Shown here: positions 22,099-35,423 of the stretch, piece after piece
How positions within the stretch are numbered: the stretch's first letter is position 1
How the letters are laid out: each line of letters starts with the position of its first letter
Source of the DNA: Euryodendron excelsum
Taxonomy: Eukaryota > Streptophyta > Magnoliopsida > Ericales > Pentaphylacaceae
Assembly (NCBI GenBank): GCA_033060915.1
Contig: CM065392.1
Span: 12,170,001-12,234,000, forward strand
Length of the DNA: 64,000 nucleotides
Direction: 5' to 3'
Position numbers and translations under genes: made by a program
Notes under the pieces: model-generated
Told to the model about the DNA's origin: nothing
What the model saw: the letters and a program-made list of their open reading frames with translations, nothing else
Database searches by the model: none

Positions 22099-22721
22099 TG
22101 ATGATGCAGCAAACTCGTGGTAGCTTGCCCCCAGGTCTAGGATGAACTACCTTCTAGCCGGCCGGTGATCTTCTACACTAAACCCACCGGTGTGATAGGA
22201 ACCAAAGGCCATCCGGTGTTCAAGTTAGATTCAACGGGAAGAAATGTTGGAGGGAAAAAGTGTCTTAGGATTTTTTCCGGGGTTGTGTGTTTGCGTACCT
22301 TCGAAGGGGTTGAGTTTTCCCCTTCTATGTCTGCATGGGGGTGGTAGGTGGCCTCTCCACATGACGGTCTCTAACTGGAGGATTAGAATAGTGTCAGAAC
22401 ACTTGAGAGGGCTATCCCCACACTCCATGGTGGCGTGTGTCAGAATAGTGTCAGAGGCATGGCTATTGTTGCCGATACACGCCAAGTTCACGCCCCTAAT
22501 GTGTGTTAGGGTGGCCGGTGTCAGAAGTGGGCCCTATTGACACGGTCGGATGCCGACCTGATCGTTGGGCTATTACGGGGATCCATTCAGCTCGGAAGAT
22601 CGAGGACGAACGATTGAGAGACCTGGTTTGGCGACGACCAGGTTGCATGGGAAGGGCGTCTAGCAAGTACTGGTCGACTGATAATACGACCCCTGATCTG
22701 ATCGGGAAACTATCATCACCA
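22099..22721 (-). repeat. 5' LTR of the Tat element
   Basis: It is the partner of 7352-7973, differing at roughly 11% of positions by hand count and mostly by transitions. It ends CATCATCACCA and is followed by AAAAC, the target duplication. It would have carried the gag-pol promoter, reading toward lower coordinates. Confidence 0.92.
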
Positions 22722-22726
22722 AAAAC

Positions 22727-24832
22727 AATAGAAAGTATTTAGAAGACAATTATGACAAGTAAAAATACTAATACTACATAATATCTATAGGCTTGTATTA
22801 AAAAAATTATATATTATTGTTAAATAATAAGATTTGAGAGTTTGAAAAATACTAAAAGCTAATGAGAAATGAGTCTTTAGGAAATTTTCACCATTTTGAA
22901 GTTTTTTTTTGAAACGGTCTCGAAAACGTTTTCTACAAATTTTCTAAAAATTTATGAGAATTTCACCTTCGTTTTGAAAATGAGTTTCGAGAGAAGCAGG
23001 TTTCTTCTTTCAAGGAGATTTTCCTAACTATCACTCCAACCTTGCACAACATTAGTTAAAATTAAATCTTCTCCCTCCTTTCTCAAGCTAGAAACCAAAC
23101 AAGTCTTTCATATCCTCGAGTTCCAAACAGGTTCATCTTTTCCGCAAGAAAGAAAGAACGAAGATAGATAGAAAGAAGTGCCCGTGTCTGAGAGCAGCAA
23201 AATGGGTCGATTCTTCTTCGACTCCTCGTACCCTAGAATCGGGTATGCTTCTCTTGCCTTCGAACAATTTAATAAACCCTAAGTTGTGATTTGTTTGTTT
23301 CTTCTTATTTTTTTTAGCTGTTGTGTTAGGGCGTAGTTATTTGGAATTTCGTAGCTCAAGTTCTTCGTTTGGTTCTTTAGAAAACGAAGGAAAACAAATG
23401 AAATATAATGAACTGGAACCTTCCAGCGTGGAGTGAGTGTCTCATAAGAATTCGTAGTTTTATGTTCTCTTATTTTCCTGTGAATTATTAGGAATCGAAC
23501 GGAGAGTTCAATATGTCTTCATATATGTACAGGACACCTGTGCGCGGCTGTATGTAACTGATTAGGAGCATCTTTAGGTGATAGTATGGCTAGTTTCTCT
23601 GTTCAGGTGTGGACGAAATGCAGGAAAAAGAGAGAAATTAAGCTTTTGATTATTCTTTGGAACCAGAAAAGAGCAAAATTTCATTCAATGTTGTCTCTCA
23701 AAACTTTATTACTTATTGTTGGCTATGCATTAGATTCTACTTTCACGGCCAACTTGATCAAATATTTCCTTGAAAGCAATCAAGCATGAGACCAACGTTT
23801 TGGTTTGTTTGTTTAGTAGTTGTTGTTCTTATTGCATTAGGGCCTTGTTACATCTAATATCTTGGCTTAATGCTCTATTTGGTTTCTTAGGAAACGCAGA
23901 AGAGTGAAAGAATCAAATGGGATCTGACACCTTTTGTTGTTATTAGAAGTTTTATTTTCCTTTTACTTTCTATTGAAATTTGGGAATCAAACAGAGAATT
24001 TAATTGTGCATTTACTACGTAATATTGTAGAACTGTAAGGTGATAAAAGTATCTTAATGGTTGGTAACACCGTTTCCTCTGTTTGGCTGCCCATAATATA
24101 TAGAAAACAATACAAGTTTTCTGGTTTTTCTTGGTTGCAACTAGAAAGAGGAAAATTGATTATGCTTTGCTTAATTCCACTCTGGAGTAGTTAAGTTTAC
24201 ACAAAGTAGCTTAGCAAAACCTCCAATCCATTGCTTATCCAAAAATAAAATACCCTCCATCCCATTGGTTGTTGGCTATTCAAGTGTTTAGTTTGACATC
24301 CAAGTTGAATAAAATAATTTGCTGAAAATAATGGAGAACAGGAGGTTCCTGTTTGTATTCTCCTTCCATTTCATCTTCTTTCTGTCTTCTATGAAACTAA
24401 AGGGAGGAACATGAATGTGGTTTACATTTTTTTCTTCTTTTTTGCCCCTAGTCTTGGCTTGTAGAAGATTTTTTTGGCTTTAACAGCATCAAGGTTTAAT
24501 TATTAATTAATTAGTCATGAAATGCACCACTAATTTTTTAGCATGTCAGAGAACTTGTAATAATATAATCTATTAAATAATGAGGTGAACATAGGTATAG
24601 TGTACTTTATATTAGTTCTTGGACTCCAATTGATATGCTCTAATGTTTACAAAGCCTTGTTCATATGTCAAACTTGAACCACCCCCACACCCCTCCTCCT
24701 TTTCCTCATCAAAGATATTCTGGACGTAAAAGAAAATTTTAAGGTAAAAGAAAAAAGATTGTCAAATGTTTGCTGCAGGTTACCCATTTTTATATGCTTA
24801 ACTAAGTGATATTGGTGCTCACATTCTGTCAG
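22727..24832. other. Spacer and possible 5' end of the RSRC2-like gene
   Basis: Mostly AT-rich DNA with no domain. A GC-richer patch at about 23180-23240, with tcgactcctcgtaccctagaatcgg followed by a possible GTATGC donor, could be a 5' untranslated exon of the downstream gene. That is a guess from position and composition. Confidence 0.35.
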
Positions 24833-26159
24833 GTGTTACTAATTATGGAGTCAAACACACAATCTCTGTCCCCAGATGGTGCTGATGCAAAGGCAGAATT
24901 TCGTAAGTCTTTAATGATGCAGCTAACAGGAAGTATAGGTGCCGGTCTCCAAGTAATGGATCATCCTCGTCTGATGGTTAACTCTTCTATTTTGGTTTTG
25001 TTTTTAAAAATTTTTTGATTGATAATATTCACAGTAAGCTAGTAAAATCCAGAATATGCCTGTGCTCCTAGGGTGGTTAAAGTTTTATCCATCTGTTTTT
25101 GTTATTCCCTTAAAGGTTGATATTAGCATGGATTTTTTTAAAGGTTTTTACTCTGCCCTTTTTTCTTATGGCTCGTTTCTCAAAATGATTGGGTTAAGAA
25201 CTGCGAGATTCCAGTCGTAGATTCATTTTGGATAAGGATTAAGGAACATGTTTTTTGATAAGTAACATTTATGTTTGCCTTTTTTTTAATACTAGTATAC
25301 TTGTCTGTTATGGGTGTGGCTTGTATATCCTTTTTACTTTATAATTGTCATGTTGAGGAATGCTATGGCTTCTAAATGTAAAATAGCTATTACCTTGCAG
25401 CTCATCGCTTTGAAACCAGTGATTAACGATATTTTCCTCATTTCCTCGTCAAGTTGATTGCTTTAGAACATTTAAAATGAATTATGCTTGGGATATTCAA
25501 GTGCTAAAATTTGTGAAGAGAACTTTAAACTCTTGCAGTCTTTGTAAGTAGTATTATGTTTGCGTAGTTTGTAACTCCAGTTTCTGACCGTGTAGCTATA
25601 GTTAGTAGCTTTTTTGTGTGTTTGTATGTAATAGAACTAGGGGTGGCGTGCACTATGTGCGTGTACTACACTATACCCAATTACTCTCTCTATCACTAAT
25701 TTAGAAGTGGGCGGCTATCATAGAATCTAAAGAAGTGGTTGGTTGTAGGTTGTATATAATTACCTTGTATGTGTTGAATGTAAACTGGGCAAACTTCGTG
25801 CTGTGGGTCATTTTTGTCAAAAAAAAAAAAAAAAAAAGAAAGCCTCACCAGAGTGGAGGCTTCACCAAATGGATTTGCTTTATAATAGTATAGATTTTAC
25901 AGTGTGGCAATGGAAACATGTGATGAATATGCAAATATTTAAATTTAATATATTATGCTAGTTCTATTAGTGTTTGCAGAGTTGCACCTTCCATGGCAAA
26001 TAGTTAAATATAATTTTACTGATGTTCAATCTAATAATTTATATATTCCTATTTCCCATTTTATGTCTTAGTCCAATATGTACGAAGTTTAAAAAAGAAA
26101 AGCATCTTTGAATACTTAAAATAAAAAGATCTTTTGAGGAAATGACTATTGAGATTCAC

Positions 26160-27195
26160 TTGTGAGAGGGAGAGGTATTAGAGGAGGGTGGTAGTTGCTA
26201 AATATTGGTCGTTGAATGGAGAGGGTGAAATTTGGCAGTATAAATGGTGCAAGGAGAGCAAGGTGGAACAAATGTTTCTTGCTATTTTCTCCTCAGCTTT
26301 GGACTCGTAGGCTTTGGTTATAACATATGCTTGGATGGGGAATGGTCAGGTGGTTTGGGAATTTGATATCCCTTTGAGGAGGAACTTATTGGATTGGGAG
26401 GTAGGTGAGTATGTGGAACTTCTTCAAGTGGTATATTCAACATGAGGCGTTTGGAAGGTCTGGATGAGATACGGTGGGTAGCTTCTCAAGACGAGAAGTT
26501 TCGGATGAAATATTTTTATGTTACTCTTTTGGGGGGATAGAGGTAGTTTATTTCATTGGAAGAGGATTTGGTGAAGTGGAGTGCCCATGAAAGTGGCCTT
26601 CTCTGATCTTCGGTTTATGAGAAGATCTTCAACATTGATTATTTATTTATTTATTTTTTTGAATTTATATTGATAATCTTATTAAGAGGTGTCGTGGTTT
26701 TGTTAATAGGTGCTATCTTTGCAGGCAAAATGGGGAGTTTGTGCCTCACATTCTTCTCCATTGTGCCCTTGTTAGGGTGTTATGCGATTTGATTTTGGCT
26801 ATTTTCAGGATGCCTTAGGTCTTCCTTTAAACGGTAGTATAGGCTTTGCAAAACTTGGTGAGGTGAGAGTGTTGGGAAATGGATGAGGATGGCTTTGCTT
26901 CTAGCGCTATTTTGTTTGATGTGTTTGATTTGCGAGGAATGGAATAAGAACTTTTAGGGTATTGAGTAGCCTTTGTATAGATTAAAGAATAACATTTTGT
27001 CTATTTCATATAGTTGGCTATCAAGTAAGCTCGAGCCCAATTTAGATCATTTTGGGTTGTACAATCTATGGAGGTGTAAGGAGGGTAAGCTAAGTAGGTT
27101 GACTCTTTGTTAGTGCTCATAGGTTTTCTTTTTTATATGGGTTGAATCCCTTGACACTTATTAATACAATACTTATATTACTCATAAAAAAAATG
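26160..27195 (+). mobile_element. L1-type LINE 3' fragment
   Basis: Translation gives the tail of an L1 ORF2: a GNGQVVWEFDIPLRRNLLDWEVGE stretch (in parts) near 26340-26410, and a zinc-binding RT tail CYLCRQNGE ... HILLHC at about 26717-26770. The usual AW/ERN-type end follows. It is broken by stops and ends near an A-run at 27186-27192. It lies in the first long intron of the RSRC2-like gene, in the gene's orientation. Confidence 0.8.
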
Positions 27196-27709
27196 TATTT
27201 TGGAATTGTGATTGAATTCGAAAAAATGTATCTAAATACAAAGGAGGATTATATGGCAAAGTGGTGAATAAAATTTCTGACTTTTCAAGTTGAGACAAAT
27301 AAAATTGGACTTCCAAAAAATAGAAAGTAAGACACAAAATGAGATGGAGGGGTAGAATTTTTGTTTTGTTGGTTAAGCAAGCAGATAACTATGATCTTTG
27401 TGTTTGCATGCCTTAGAATTATGGTTTTTAGTATCCTTCTGAAAATTTGATTTTAGTTTGAACTTGATGTCACTCGATATTGGATGGTACACTATGTAAA
27501 TAAATACTTTTGTAGGACTGAAAATGAGTAAGTGGAATTACACATTTGGAAATATTGAATAACTATTAAACCTACTTTCCATAGCCAAGTGTTTAACCAC
27601 CATCTGCTAGGTGCTTAAGGTATCGAGGTTTGATTTGAATAGACACATTTGGAAACATTGAATAAGTAGAATAGAAGTGTCCTAGCCAAGTGTTCACCTG
27701 CTATCTGCT

Positions 27710-28118
27710 AGTTGATAGGTGATTAAGGTGTCGAGGTTTGTTTTAATTACAGTTGGAGATTTTTTTTGGTTGCTTAAAAGAGTTGGTTGTCCAACAAGGA
27801 GGGACATGAAGGCTTGGGTATCTACTCCTCTTTGCCTGATGTGGTTCTTGTCGAGGGAGAGGAACAAAAGATCTTTTGAAGGAGTAAAGTTTTCTATCCT
27901 TTGTTTGAAGGGAGTGGTGCTTGTTTCTTTATTTTTTGGTTGAAAGAAGATGCTCTACTCTCTTTATCTTCTTTTGTAGATTTTTTGGGGGATTTGCATA
28001 TCCTTGTAGATGTATAGGGGAGAATGCACAGGCCATCTGTATACACCGAGTGTATAGCGATATGCTCCTTTTTTAGCGGCTTTTTAATACAGCTTGCTTT
28101 TCTAATCAAAAAAGAAAT
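27710..28118 (+). mobile_element. Second L1-type LINE 3' fragment
   Basis: The frame WVSTPLCLMWFLSRERNKRSFEGV (in parts, about 27815-27885) is the C-terminal end of plant L1 ORF2. It is followed by a short non-coding tail ending in an A-rich stretch near 28108. The overlap in function with the first fragment suggests two separate 5'-truncated insertions. Confidence 0.72.
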
Positions 28119-28119
28119 T

Positions 28120-30420
28120 ACTTTAGTGCTTTAGAGACTGTAATCTAATGGAGTTTTGTCTCGTACTTGATGTATGTAATTTTCGTTGTAGAACTGTAGG
28201 TCGAATTATTTTGGAGGTCACTGTTTTGGGACTAAGAGAGTCATGCCAGGATTCTGTCTCTTTGATAATTCTCTCTTTTAGTTATTTATTTTGAAAAAGA
28301 TACATATTGATTATTTGATAATCAATATTTATTGGAAGACATGGTCAATTTTGATTAGAGGCAATATTTATTTTCCTCTTGTGCACGATACTTGTGACCA
28401 GTCATCTTATTTAATTAGTTCAAGATTTGTCAACTTGTTTTAAAACCTGGTGATTTGGCCCGTGTGGTCTTGATTGAGACATATTAGAGTCATTGCAATA
28501 TATGATTTGCTAATAATTGTGTCATTTTTAAGGTCTTTGTGACGTGCCAGCTCTGGTTGGCTAAATTTTTTTTGTCTACACTTGGACTTCCAGAGAGTTA
28601 AAGTTCATGAATGGTCTCACACATAATATTGTGTGGTCACCTAAGTTTGCTATATCTGTCCCTTCACTACAGCATATTGCTAAGTTGCAGTTTAGACTTG
28701 TGTTTTGGAGAAGTAATGAAGCCCCTGGTTTACCAAAAGAATGCTTCAAAATTATGAGCAAACTTATATGAAAATAAGGAAAAGCACTGATATCCAAACT
28801 ATTTGAGCAAACCAAGACAATATTAGGCATTAGCCAGGTAATACGTGAGGAAAATCTCTACAAAGCATTCGTCCAAACTTATATAATCACTTTAGGGATG
28901 AAAATTTTGACAAGTTTGTTACATGGGGAAAGGTGTGTGCGAAATATGAAGCCTGTAAGACACCATGAGCAATACAAAGCCAAATGGTTCGTGAAAGGGA
29001 AATTTAAAAATAGGGTGATGTAAAGGATAAATTTTTCTATATGTGTCACAAAAAGTCTTCCATGAGACAAAAGGAATATGCAACTAGCTGTCATGCAATA
29101 CTCCATTCACTTCAAATAGCCAGCCCATAGTAAGGGAGAAGTGATGAGAGAAGAAGAAGCAACATGCAGTGAGGAAGAAGAGAAAACAGAGTAGATAAAA
29201 GAAAATAGGGAAGAGAAAAGAAGAGAGCAGAGAAGGAAAAGAGGGGAAACAAAGGAGAAAAGGGGAGTGACAGAGAAGCAAACAGGGAACAGAGAAGTGA
29301 AGAACAGTATGTAAAAGGATGGAAGAAGAGAGACAATGTGCTGAGAGAGAGAAATCCAGCCATCCCTTTCTCTGTCTCTCTGTCTCTCTGTCTCTCTCTC
29401 TCTCTCTCTCTCACACATACACGCATATCACCCAGCGGACATGTCTTTTGAACTAGGGTTTTATATGAAAAACCTAAGTCCAAACCCCAGTACCCCCTTG
29501 CTTATTTGTTGATGTCCTAGATTGCCCCATGTCATTTTACTTGAGAAGTCATTTGCCAAACATGGGACCACTTAAGTTGATGTGGATGCCCCACATCATA
29601 GGCTTAAGATGAAATAATTCAAAAAAGAAAAGAAAAGAAATCATCATTGTCAAATATAAGATTAAATAAAATGAATGCTGCTATTCTAATCTACTTCATG
29701 TTGGCTTCTGATATTTTTTAGGCATTGCTGTAAAGTATTCAACACAAGCAATGAGACTAGAGCCAAGAGTAAGTGTTGAACGTGAGGCTTGTGAATATAC
29801 CTTCTGGGTAGAACAAAAGTTCATTGTTAAGCATGCAGAATAAAAACATATAACCGTAGAGCATGTAAGGGGTTAACCTGAACCCTGATGGGGGGAAGTT
29901 GGGGATACTTGTCTCTACAGGTTATATTTGTGTACCTCTAATTTATGAAATGTATTTATCAATGTTTACATGTAGCAACTGTCTTTCCTATGGCAGTTTT
30001 GCTGGTATTTTTCTTGAATCCTTACTTTTATATGTTCACTTGTAACTTCTGTCACAATATTGGGGTATTATTTGGTTAGTGATGTTGATAAGCAACCATG
30101 TTTTTCCAGATTTTTATGTCACAAAAAATTATTTTTGTTTGGAAATATGATTTTTTGATGGGGTAAAAAGTGCATATAAATTCTTATTTTAAGTGGTAGC
30201 TGGTTTGGAATAAAGGTTTTTAAGACATAGGTGTCTGAATATTTTGAGTGTTGATTCCGCAAATAATATTTTATTTTAGGCAGAAACAAATGTGTGAGAG
30301 ATGCTTTTTGATGTCGGTCATACTTTCTCCCAAGATCCCAGACAAGTTATATGGTGGACTGGTTGCTTATTCTGGCCCTGAATATTTTTAGCTCTAAACT
30401 TCGAAGTTTTTATATATGCA
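28120..30420. other. Rest of the RSRC2-like long intron
   Basis: No coding signal is supported. It contains a (CT)n tract at 29363-29412. The frames on the minus strand at 29107-29483 are produced by the purine-rich stretch beside it. Confidence 0.45.
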
Positions 30421-31711
30421 GGGAGTCCAAAATGTGAGAGTAGCTCTAGTCCAATCCATTCATGGGAAGATCCTGCATGAGACTTTGATCCTCGGTGAAG
30501 AAAGGAGGACGAGAGGGACTTAGATAGGGATTCTGGTGGGAATTATCATGGCTGAGGTGGTGATTCATATGGGCATTCTGATTGACAGCCCTCTAGGTGT
30601 TCTCATAATTACCATAGGCGGGATGACTATGTCAGACATGAAAAGTATACATATCAAGAAGAGAGAAATTACTCTATGTCATGCTCTTGTTCTGGTCGAG
30701 AGTCAAGGCTTGGCACTCAACCTGATCATACAAGGAGAGATATTGAGCATTACAGACGAAGAGACCATTTTCAGGGTGATGATCCCGAGATAGATCTGAT
30801 GGTCCATGGAATAGGAGCAGGGATAATGAAGGAGAAGCTTCATCTATTGAGTATCACAAGTATAAAGACAGGGATTCATTATCTGAGAGAGTTGAATCCG
30901 GCAGGAGACACGCTAATGTGAATGTTGAACATATAAAGTCGGGGGAGCAGGACAGGCATAAGGGGGATGGAGACGGTCAAGATGAAAAGAGGGACCATCG
31001 GATGAGTTCGGGGGATTACAAAAGTGATTGTTCACCTGTTTATGAAGAATCTAGGGGGCATCGAGATGACTCAACTCCACAGAGGAACTCCACGGAGGGA
31101 CAGTGTCAGACATCGGTCGAAAGAAGCTTCTAAAAGTGACCCTAGAGGATTGGATGGTCAAAAGTACACCAAAGAGGAAAAGAAGAAAGACGATGATTGG
31201 GAAAGTAGCAGGCACAAGGACCGATATGATAGAGAACCAGGGGAGCAGTTTGAGGGTAAAGCTGTTTTTACCAGTGAAAATCAAGATTCTGCTGCTAAAA
31301 AGCCAAAGTTGTTTAGCTTGGGCACTGATTATGGAAAAGATGGTAATCGTTGTTTTGTTTTCTGTAGTTTTCCCCTACAGTATTTATTTGCCTTATTCTC
31401 TTAGTTTTCAGTAGAGTCCCTATCATTTCTCATAATTGTGCATTATTGATCAATTAATTTCAAAGTTTACCACTGTAGCTGATGAAAGGCAGTCTTCAAG
31501 TTCAAAGCAAGCCCAGGAGCTTGTTGGTAAGGTGACGTCAGAGCTGGCCCCTGCAAAAGGCTCTCAGGCTGCTTATGATATAGATCCTGCAAAAGTTGCT
31601 GCAATGAAAGCTGCGGAATTAGGTATTGGCATTATGACTTTAGGAATTTTTTTTCTGATGATAATAATTTTCATTTTTTTGCTTATCATTATGTATATGC
31701 TGTCATGATGT

Positions 31712-32603
31712 TATGCACTCAAAGCAATAAACCCAAGGAGACAATGCACACATGATTTTAGCGTAGAAACCCAATTGGGAAAAAACCACGGGACCTATTT
31801 CAGCCAGTCAATGCACTATAAAGAACAGAATACAAATTTGTAACTTACTACCCAACCCTAGTTGAATCCCATGAACCTCAGGTGTCGAATCCATGAACTT
31901 GCGGGCATGCTTACCTTGTATCAACTGAATCCCACAGTTACATACTAGTGACCTTCCATATGGTTCTCCAATGCAAGATTGAGTGTTGAACTGCACAACA
32001 TCATCGAAATCCACCAATCACTGATCTAGTTCCACCACCAATTGAAATAGAAGCAACTCTCTCAGAACTTCAGAGGTATTTTTCTGAATAGAAACTCATG
32101 ACCCTCAATATGATCTCTAAATAATATGTGGATTGTATATGATTTGTATATCTTCCACAATCTAGATGCCCTCCAAAAGCAACCCTTTGCACTCTATTTA
32201 TAATAGCATAAGCCTCCTCAAGGTGCAAGTCAAATTTGGTACAAGTTACGCTTCCAAAACTGAGCATGAAATGAAATTTGCAGCTGTTTTATCGCCGTGT
32301 GTTCGAACGCCTGAGGGCCTGTTCAAGCGCCTCCCATTCGAACGCCTAGGTTTACCGTTCAAACCCCTGCAGATTATAAGTGCGTAGATCTCGAAAAGTT
32401 ATACGAAATTGATGTATTATGGACCCAAATAGCAATTCTAGTTATGGAGATATGATCTTTCAAAGTTTCAGCTTTGCGTCCTTAACAACTTGTACTCCAG
32501 CTTCAGTAGTTTGTACTCTAGACAGCAATTACATATGCTAGGCCTAAGTACAACTAAAACTTGATTACAACCAAAATGCTTTTGTCTAAGGAATATGCCA
32601 ACA
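31712..32603 (-). mobile_element. Copia-type LTR remnant in an RSRC2-like intron
   Basis: Read on the minus strand it begins TGTTGGCATATTCC, has a TATAAATA box (plus 32195-32202) and ends with the plant copia LTR signature of ccgtggttttttccc ... ttgggtttctacg. Upstream of the TATA box it holds several ttcgaacgcc / gttcaaacc blocks. No target duplication could be fixed, so this may be a truncated solo LTR. Confidence 0.6.
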
Positions 32604-35423
32604 CTAAAAACACTAACAGCATTGTCCTACTTAGCCCTCTATTTTGCGACTTGTATATGGAGGAAGAATGTGACGTACTCACAAGAAATAATAATTTCCA
32701 CCTAAAGATCCAAATGGAAATAAAAGCTATGATGATTTAGTATCTTGAGTCATCAATTCAGTTATGGTACATTAGTTGGTGGTGGTACTTTTGGAGCACT
32801 GAAAAGATCTATAAATCAGATTGTCCGAATTCATCTGGATTCTCTCGTCTGTTTAACTCTTCATTCTTGCATTATGTCAATTAATGCTTTGCTCAGACTA
32901 TATCCCCATCTTTACTACTATTTCATATGTTTTTTTCAGTCCTGTTTGCAAATATGTTAACAGTCTGGTCATAACTGGGATATGGCTCTGTTTTCTGATC
33001 ATGAGCGGCAAGAAAAATTCAACAAACTCATGGTAATTCCCCCTTCCTCTCGTTTGATTTGTTGTTATGCTAGCCTGGAAACTTGAAATGGTGCACCTTT
33101 TATCGTTTGTTCCTGATCTAGTTTTTTGCTCAGTTATAATTTCTTCCCACCTACTAACACACTTTTAGAGTCTGAGGTTGCCTTGGTACCTATGTCCAAT
33201 TGTAGGATGTGAAGGGCGACCCGAAAGTGGAGCACAGACCTGACAATCAAGAAAGCAGTGGCCTCCTCCAAGCCGAGAAGCAGAGGGAACTACAGCAGGT
33301 TTTGGAGAAGCAATACATTGCTGGACTCCGTTGAAGAGATGGCCGCACTGAGGGTCTACTTGGTATGTTTTTGTAGTTGTTCGATGACATTTAGCTCCAT
33401 TGTATTTTGCTTCTTTTCAAAAATCTTTTGGTTCGTGATTATCGACGTCTGGCTTGTAAGGGGTAATTGTGCCTTGCCGGTTTTATAAGAAATTTTAGAT
33501 CATGATGAGAAAAGCTGTTGCAGTTGCATGTACTTGGCATTTGAGGCTGAAGTGCTGGTTAGTTATTAAATGCTTAGCTAATGTCTGCCTTTGGGGCTAT
33601 ATTTCGAGGAGTTAATGCAAAATCCTCTGATCTCCCTATGTGGTAGTTTAAAGTCCGTTTAATCTTCACCTTAGGAATTTGCAGGGGAGAAACTGGAATG
33701 ATGATAGTGACAGTGGTGCGAAGGACTGCTTTGAAGTGTATGGTGGGTTTGTTTGTTATCAATATAGGAAATGGAAGTGAAAAATGATACGGAAAACAGA
33801 AGTGTAGCCCATCTGTTGGACCACAAAAGATAAAAAGAAAAAAAAAAAGAAAAGAAAATGAAAACATGTGTCTTCTTCTGTTTTCTCCCTTTATTTTCGA
33901 ACACTAACTGAAAATTGGGTTTCTGAGCATTTGAACTTGTATACAAAATTTAAATATGAGGAAAATTTGGAGATTTAGATACATGATTCAGGTTAAATAA
34001 AAAGAACATGCATTTAATATTTTCGCTAATCTGTTTTTTTTTTTAAAGTCGAATTTGGACATTTATCTAAATATTTGAAAGATTTAAATATTCAAAATTT
34101 TCGTTCAGAAAAATTGGGAGATGGATTAAAGTATCACTCCGCAATTGACTGAAAAGTTTTCGAGGTCCAAACCTCTAACTCCGTTTCTTTGTTTTAGATG
34201 TCAAACTAGCGATTGTATAACGTTGTTTGACAGATTTGACAGGTAATGAAAATTTTCAGATCTCACCAACCATTGAGGCCTGGAAAAGTCTGGTGAGCAA
34301 CACAATCCAGGGCCTTTGGATGAACTTTGCTCAATCTCAACTGTTCAGTATTTTATTGGTAAAATATCAGTTACCTGAGCAACTGGTAAGTTAGGAAGAG
34401 GCTAAACTAGCTTGTTGAAGAAGCTCAATTTTATTTTATTGTTCTAAAAATACCCATCTCGTCCAAAACTGATTCATATAATCAAACTTACGAAATTTTA
34501 AAGTTTTAGATGCAAAGGTTCATTTACTGCCGACAAGTGAGTATTACGATTGCCATGTGTTTTAAGCTACAATGTATGGTGCTGCTTCAATTCATTACTA
34601 GTGATTATTTAATGGGTTAACCAACCGGATGCCTAACTGGTCAAAGAGGTATCAACTAGCCTACGTGGCTTATTCTCAACCGTACGAGTGTTGCGCATGG
34701 TGCAGTCTTGCCTTGAGACCATATTTTGAGCAGTGCTTTTTTAGAAGGTATGTCTTTGGAAGAGCCTCTTCTTGGACCCGGACACATATGAAACCTTTAC
34801 TGCGTTCAAAAGTCAAAAGATAAAAGCTAAAATTGTGTAAAAAAAATTACATGCAAACGAGCCCTATGCATTCACTGTCAAAGATAAAGGATATATATAA
34901 TTAGAGTAACTAGTTAAGCACTCTTCGCAAACTACCAAACCAATTAATTAGTTTTAGGAAGATCTTTCATAAGGTCTCTCCTCTGGGTTACTCCTACTCA
35001 ACAATTAAATGAAAGGCATAATTAAGATAGTTAAACTAATACAATGAATCAAATGTCCAGTGGAAGAAGAAGAAGAAGAAGAAGAGGAGAAATTTGCAAA
35101 TGTCCAAACAGATGAAGGTAGTGTTGGAAAACAAAGTGCAACCTGGTTGTGAAATTCAACCAAAAAAGCTGAGTCTGCCTGACAAGTTTCTTTCATTCAC
35201 ACCCCTTACCTCATCCTAGCGTTTGTACATTTTTGTTTTGTTTTCTTCCTAAGTTTTGAGTCGATGTAAGAACATCCCCACAGAAAACGTACTAGTCATA
35301 TGCTTTTTTTTTTTTTTTGGGTACAACAAGTCATATGCAACCACGAGGCTGGCATATGTCCAAAACAATTATTTTGACGGGTTTTGATTAGTTTTTGCAA
35401 GGAACTTGCTAACATGTACCTTT

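Larger units (their letters stand above)
7352..22721 (-). mobile_element. Ty3/gypsy Tat-lineage retrotransposon with nested insertion
   Basis: Two LTRs of about 622 bp bound the element, and AAAAC flanks it on both sides (7347-7351 and 22722-22726). In the minus orientation the order is LTR, primer site, gag, protease, RT, RNase H, second RNase H-like domain, integrase, a long 3' region, polypurine tract, LTR. The gypsy order plus the extra RNase H and a long 3' region carrying an antisense gene identify the Tat lineage. Removing the nested solo LTR leaves about 10.2 kb. A hand comparison of the two LTRs gives roughly 70 differences in 620 positions, nearly all transitions, so the insertion is old. 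No frame is intact. Confidence 0.92.
24833..33334 (+). pseudogene. RSRC2-like (SMAP-domain) gene, decayed
   Basis: Exons with plausible splice sites: 24833-24976 (ATG at 24845), 30422-31342, 31479-31622, 32964-33032 and 33206-33334. They encode a small N-terminal piece, a long charged Arg/Ser/Asp/Glu-rich part, the stretch SSSSKQAQELVGKVTSELAP, and a C-terminal SMAP-type block (WDMALFSDHERQEKFNKLM) followed by LLQAEKQRELQQVLEKQY. This order fits plant arginine/serine-rich coiled-coil protein 2, a putative nuclear RNA-processing factor. Damage: a likely 1-bp loss near 24912, TGA at 30478 and 30496, frame changes in the second exon, and TGA at 33332 before the conserved end. One expected exon between 31623 and 32963 is absent or unrecognisable (a weak candidate is at 32765-32820). 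Introns are kept, so it is not a processed copy. Confidence 0.68.

Noticed and set aside
22231..22540. Frames in the Tat LTR (for example 98 aa plus, 86 aa minus)
   Set aside because: They lie inside the LTR, and the equivalent frames in the other LTR differ in length and sequence, so they are not conserved.
29107..29483. Overlapping minus-strand frames of 103 and 123 aa
   Set aside because: Produced by a purine-rich stretch and a (CT)n microsatellite; low complexity only.
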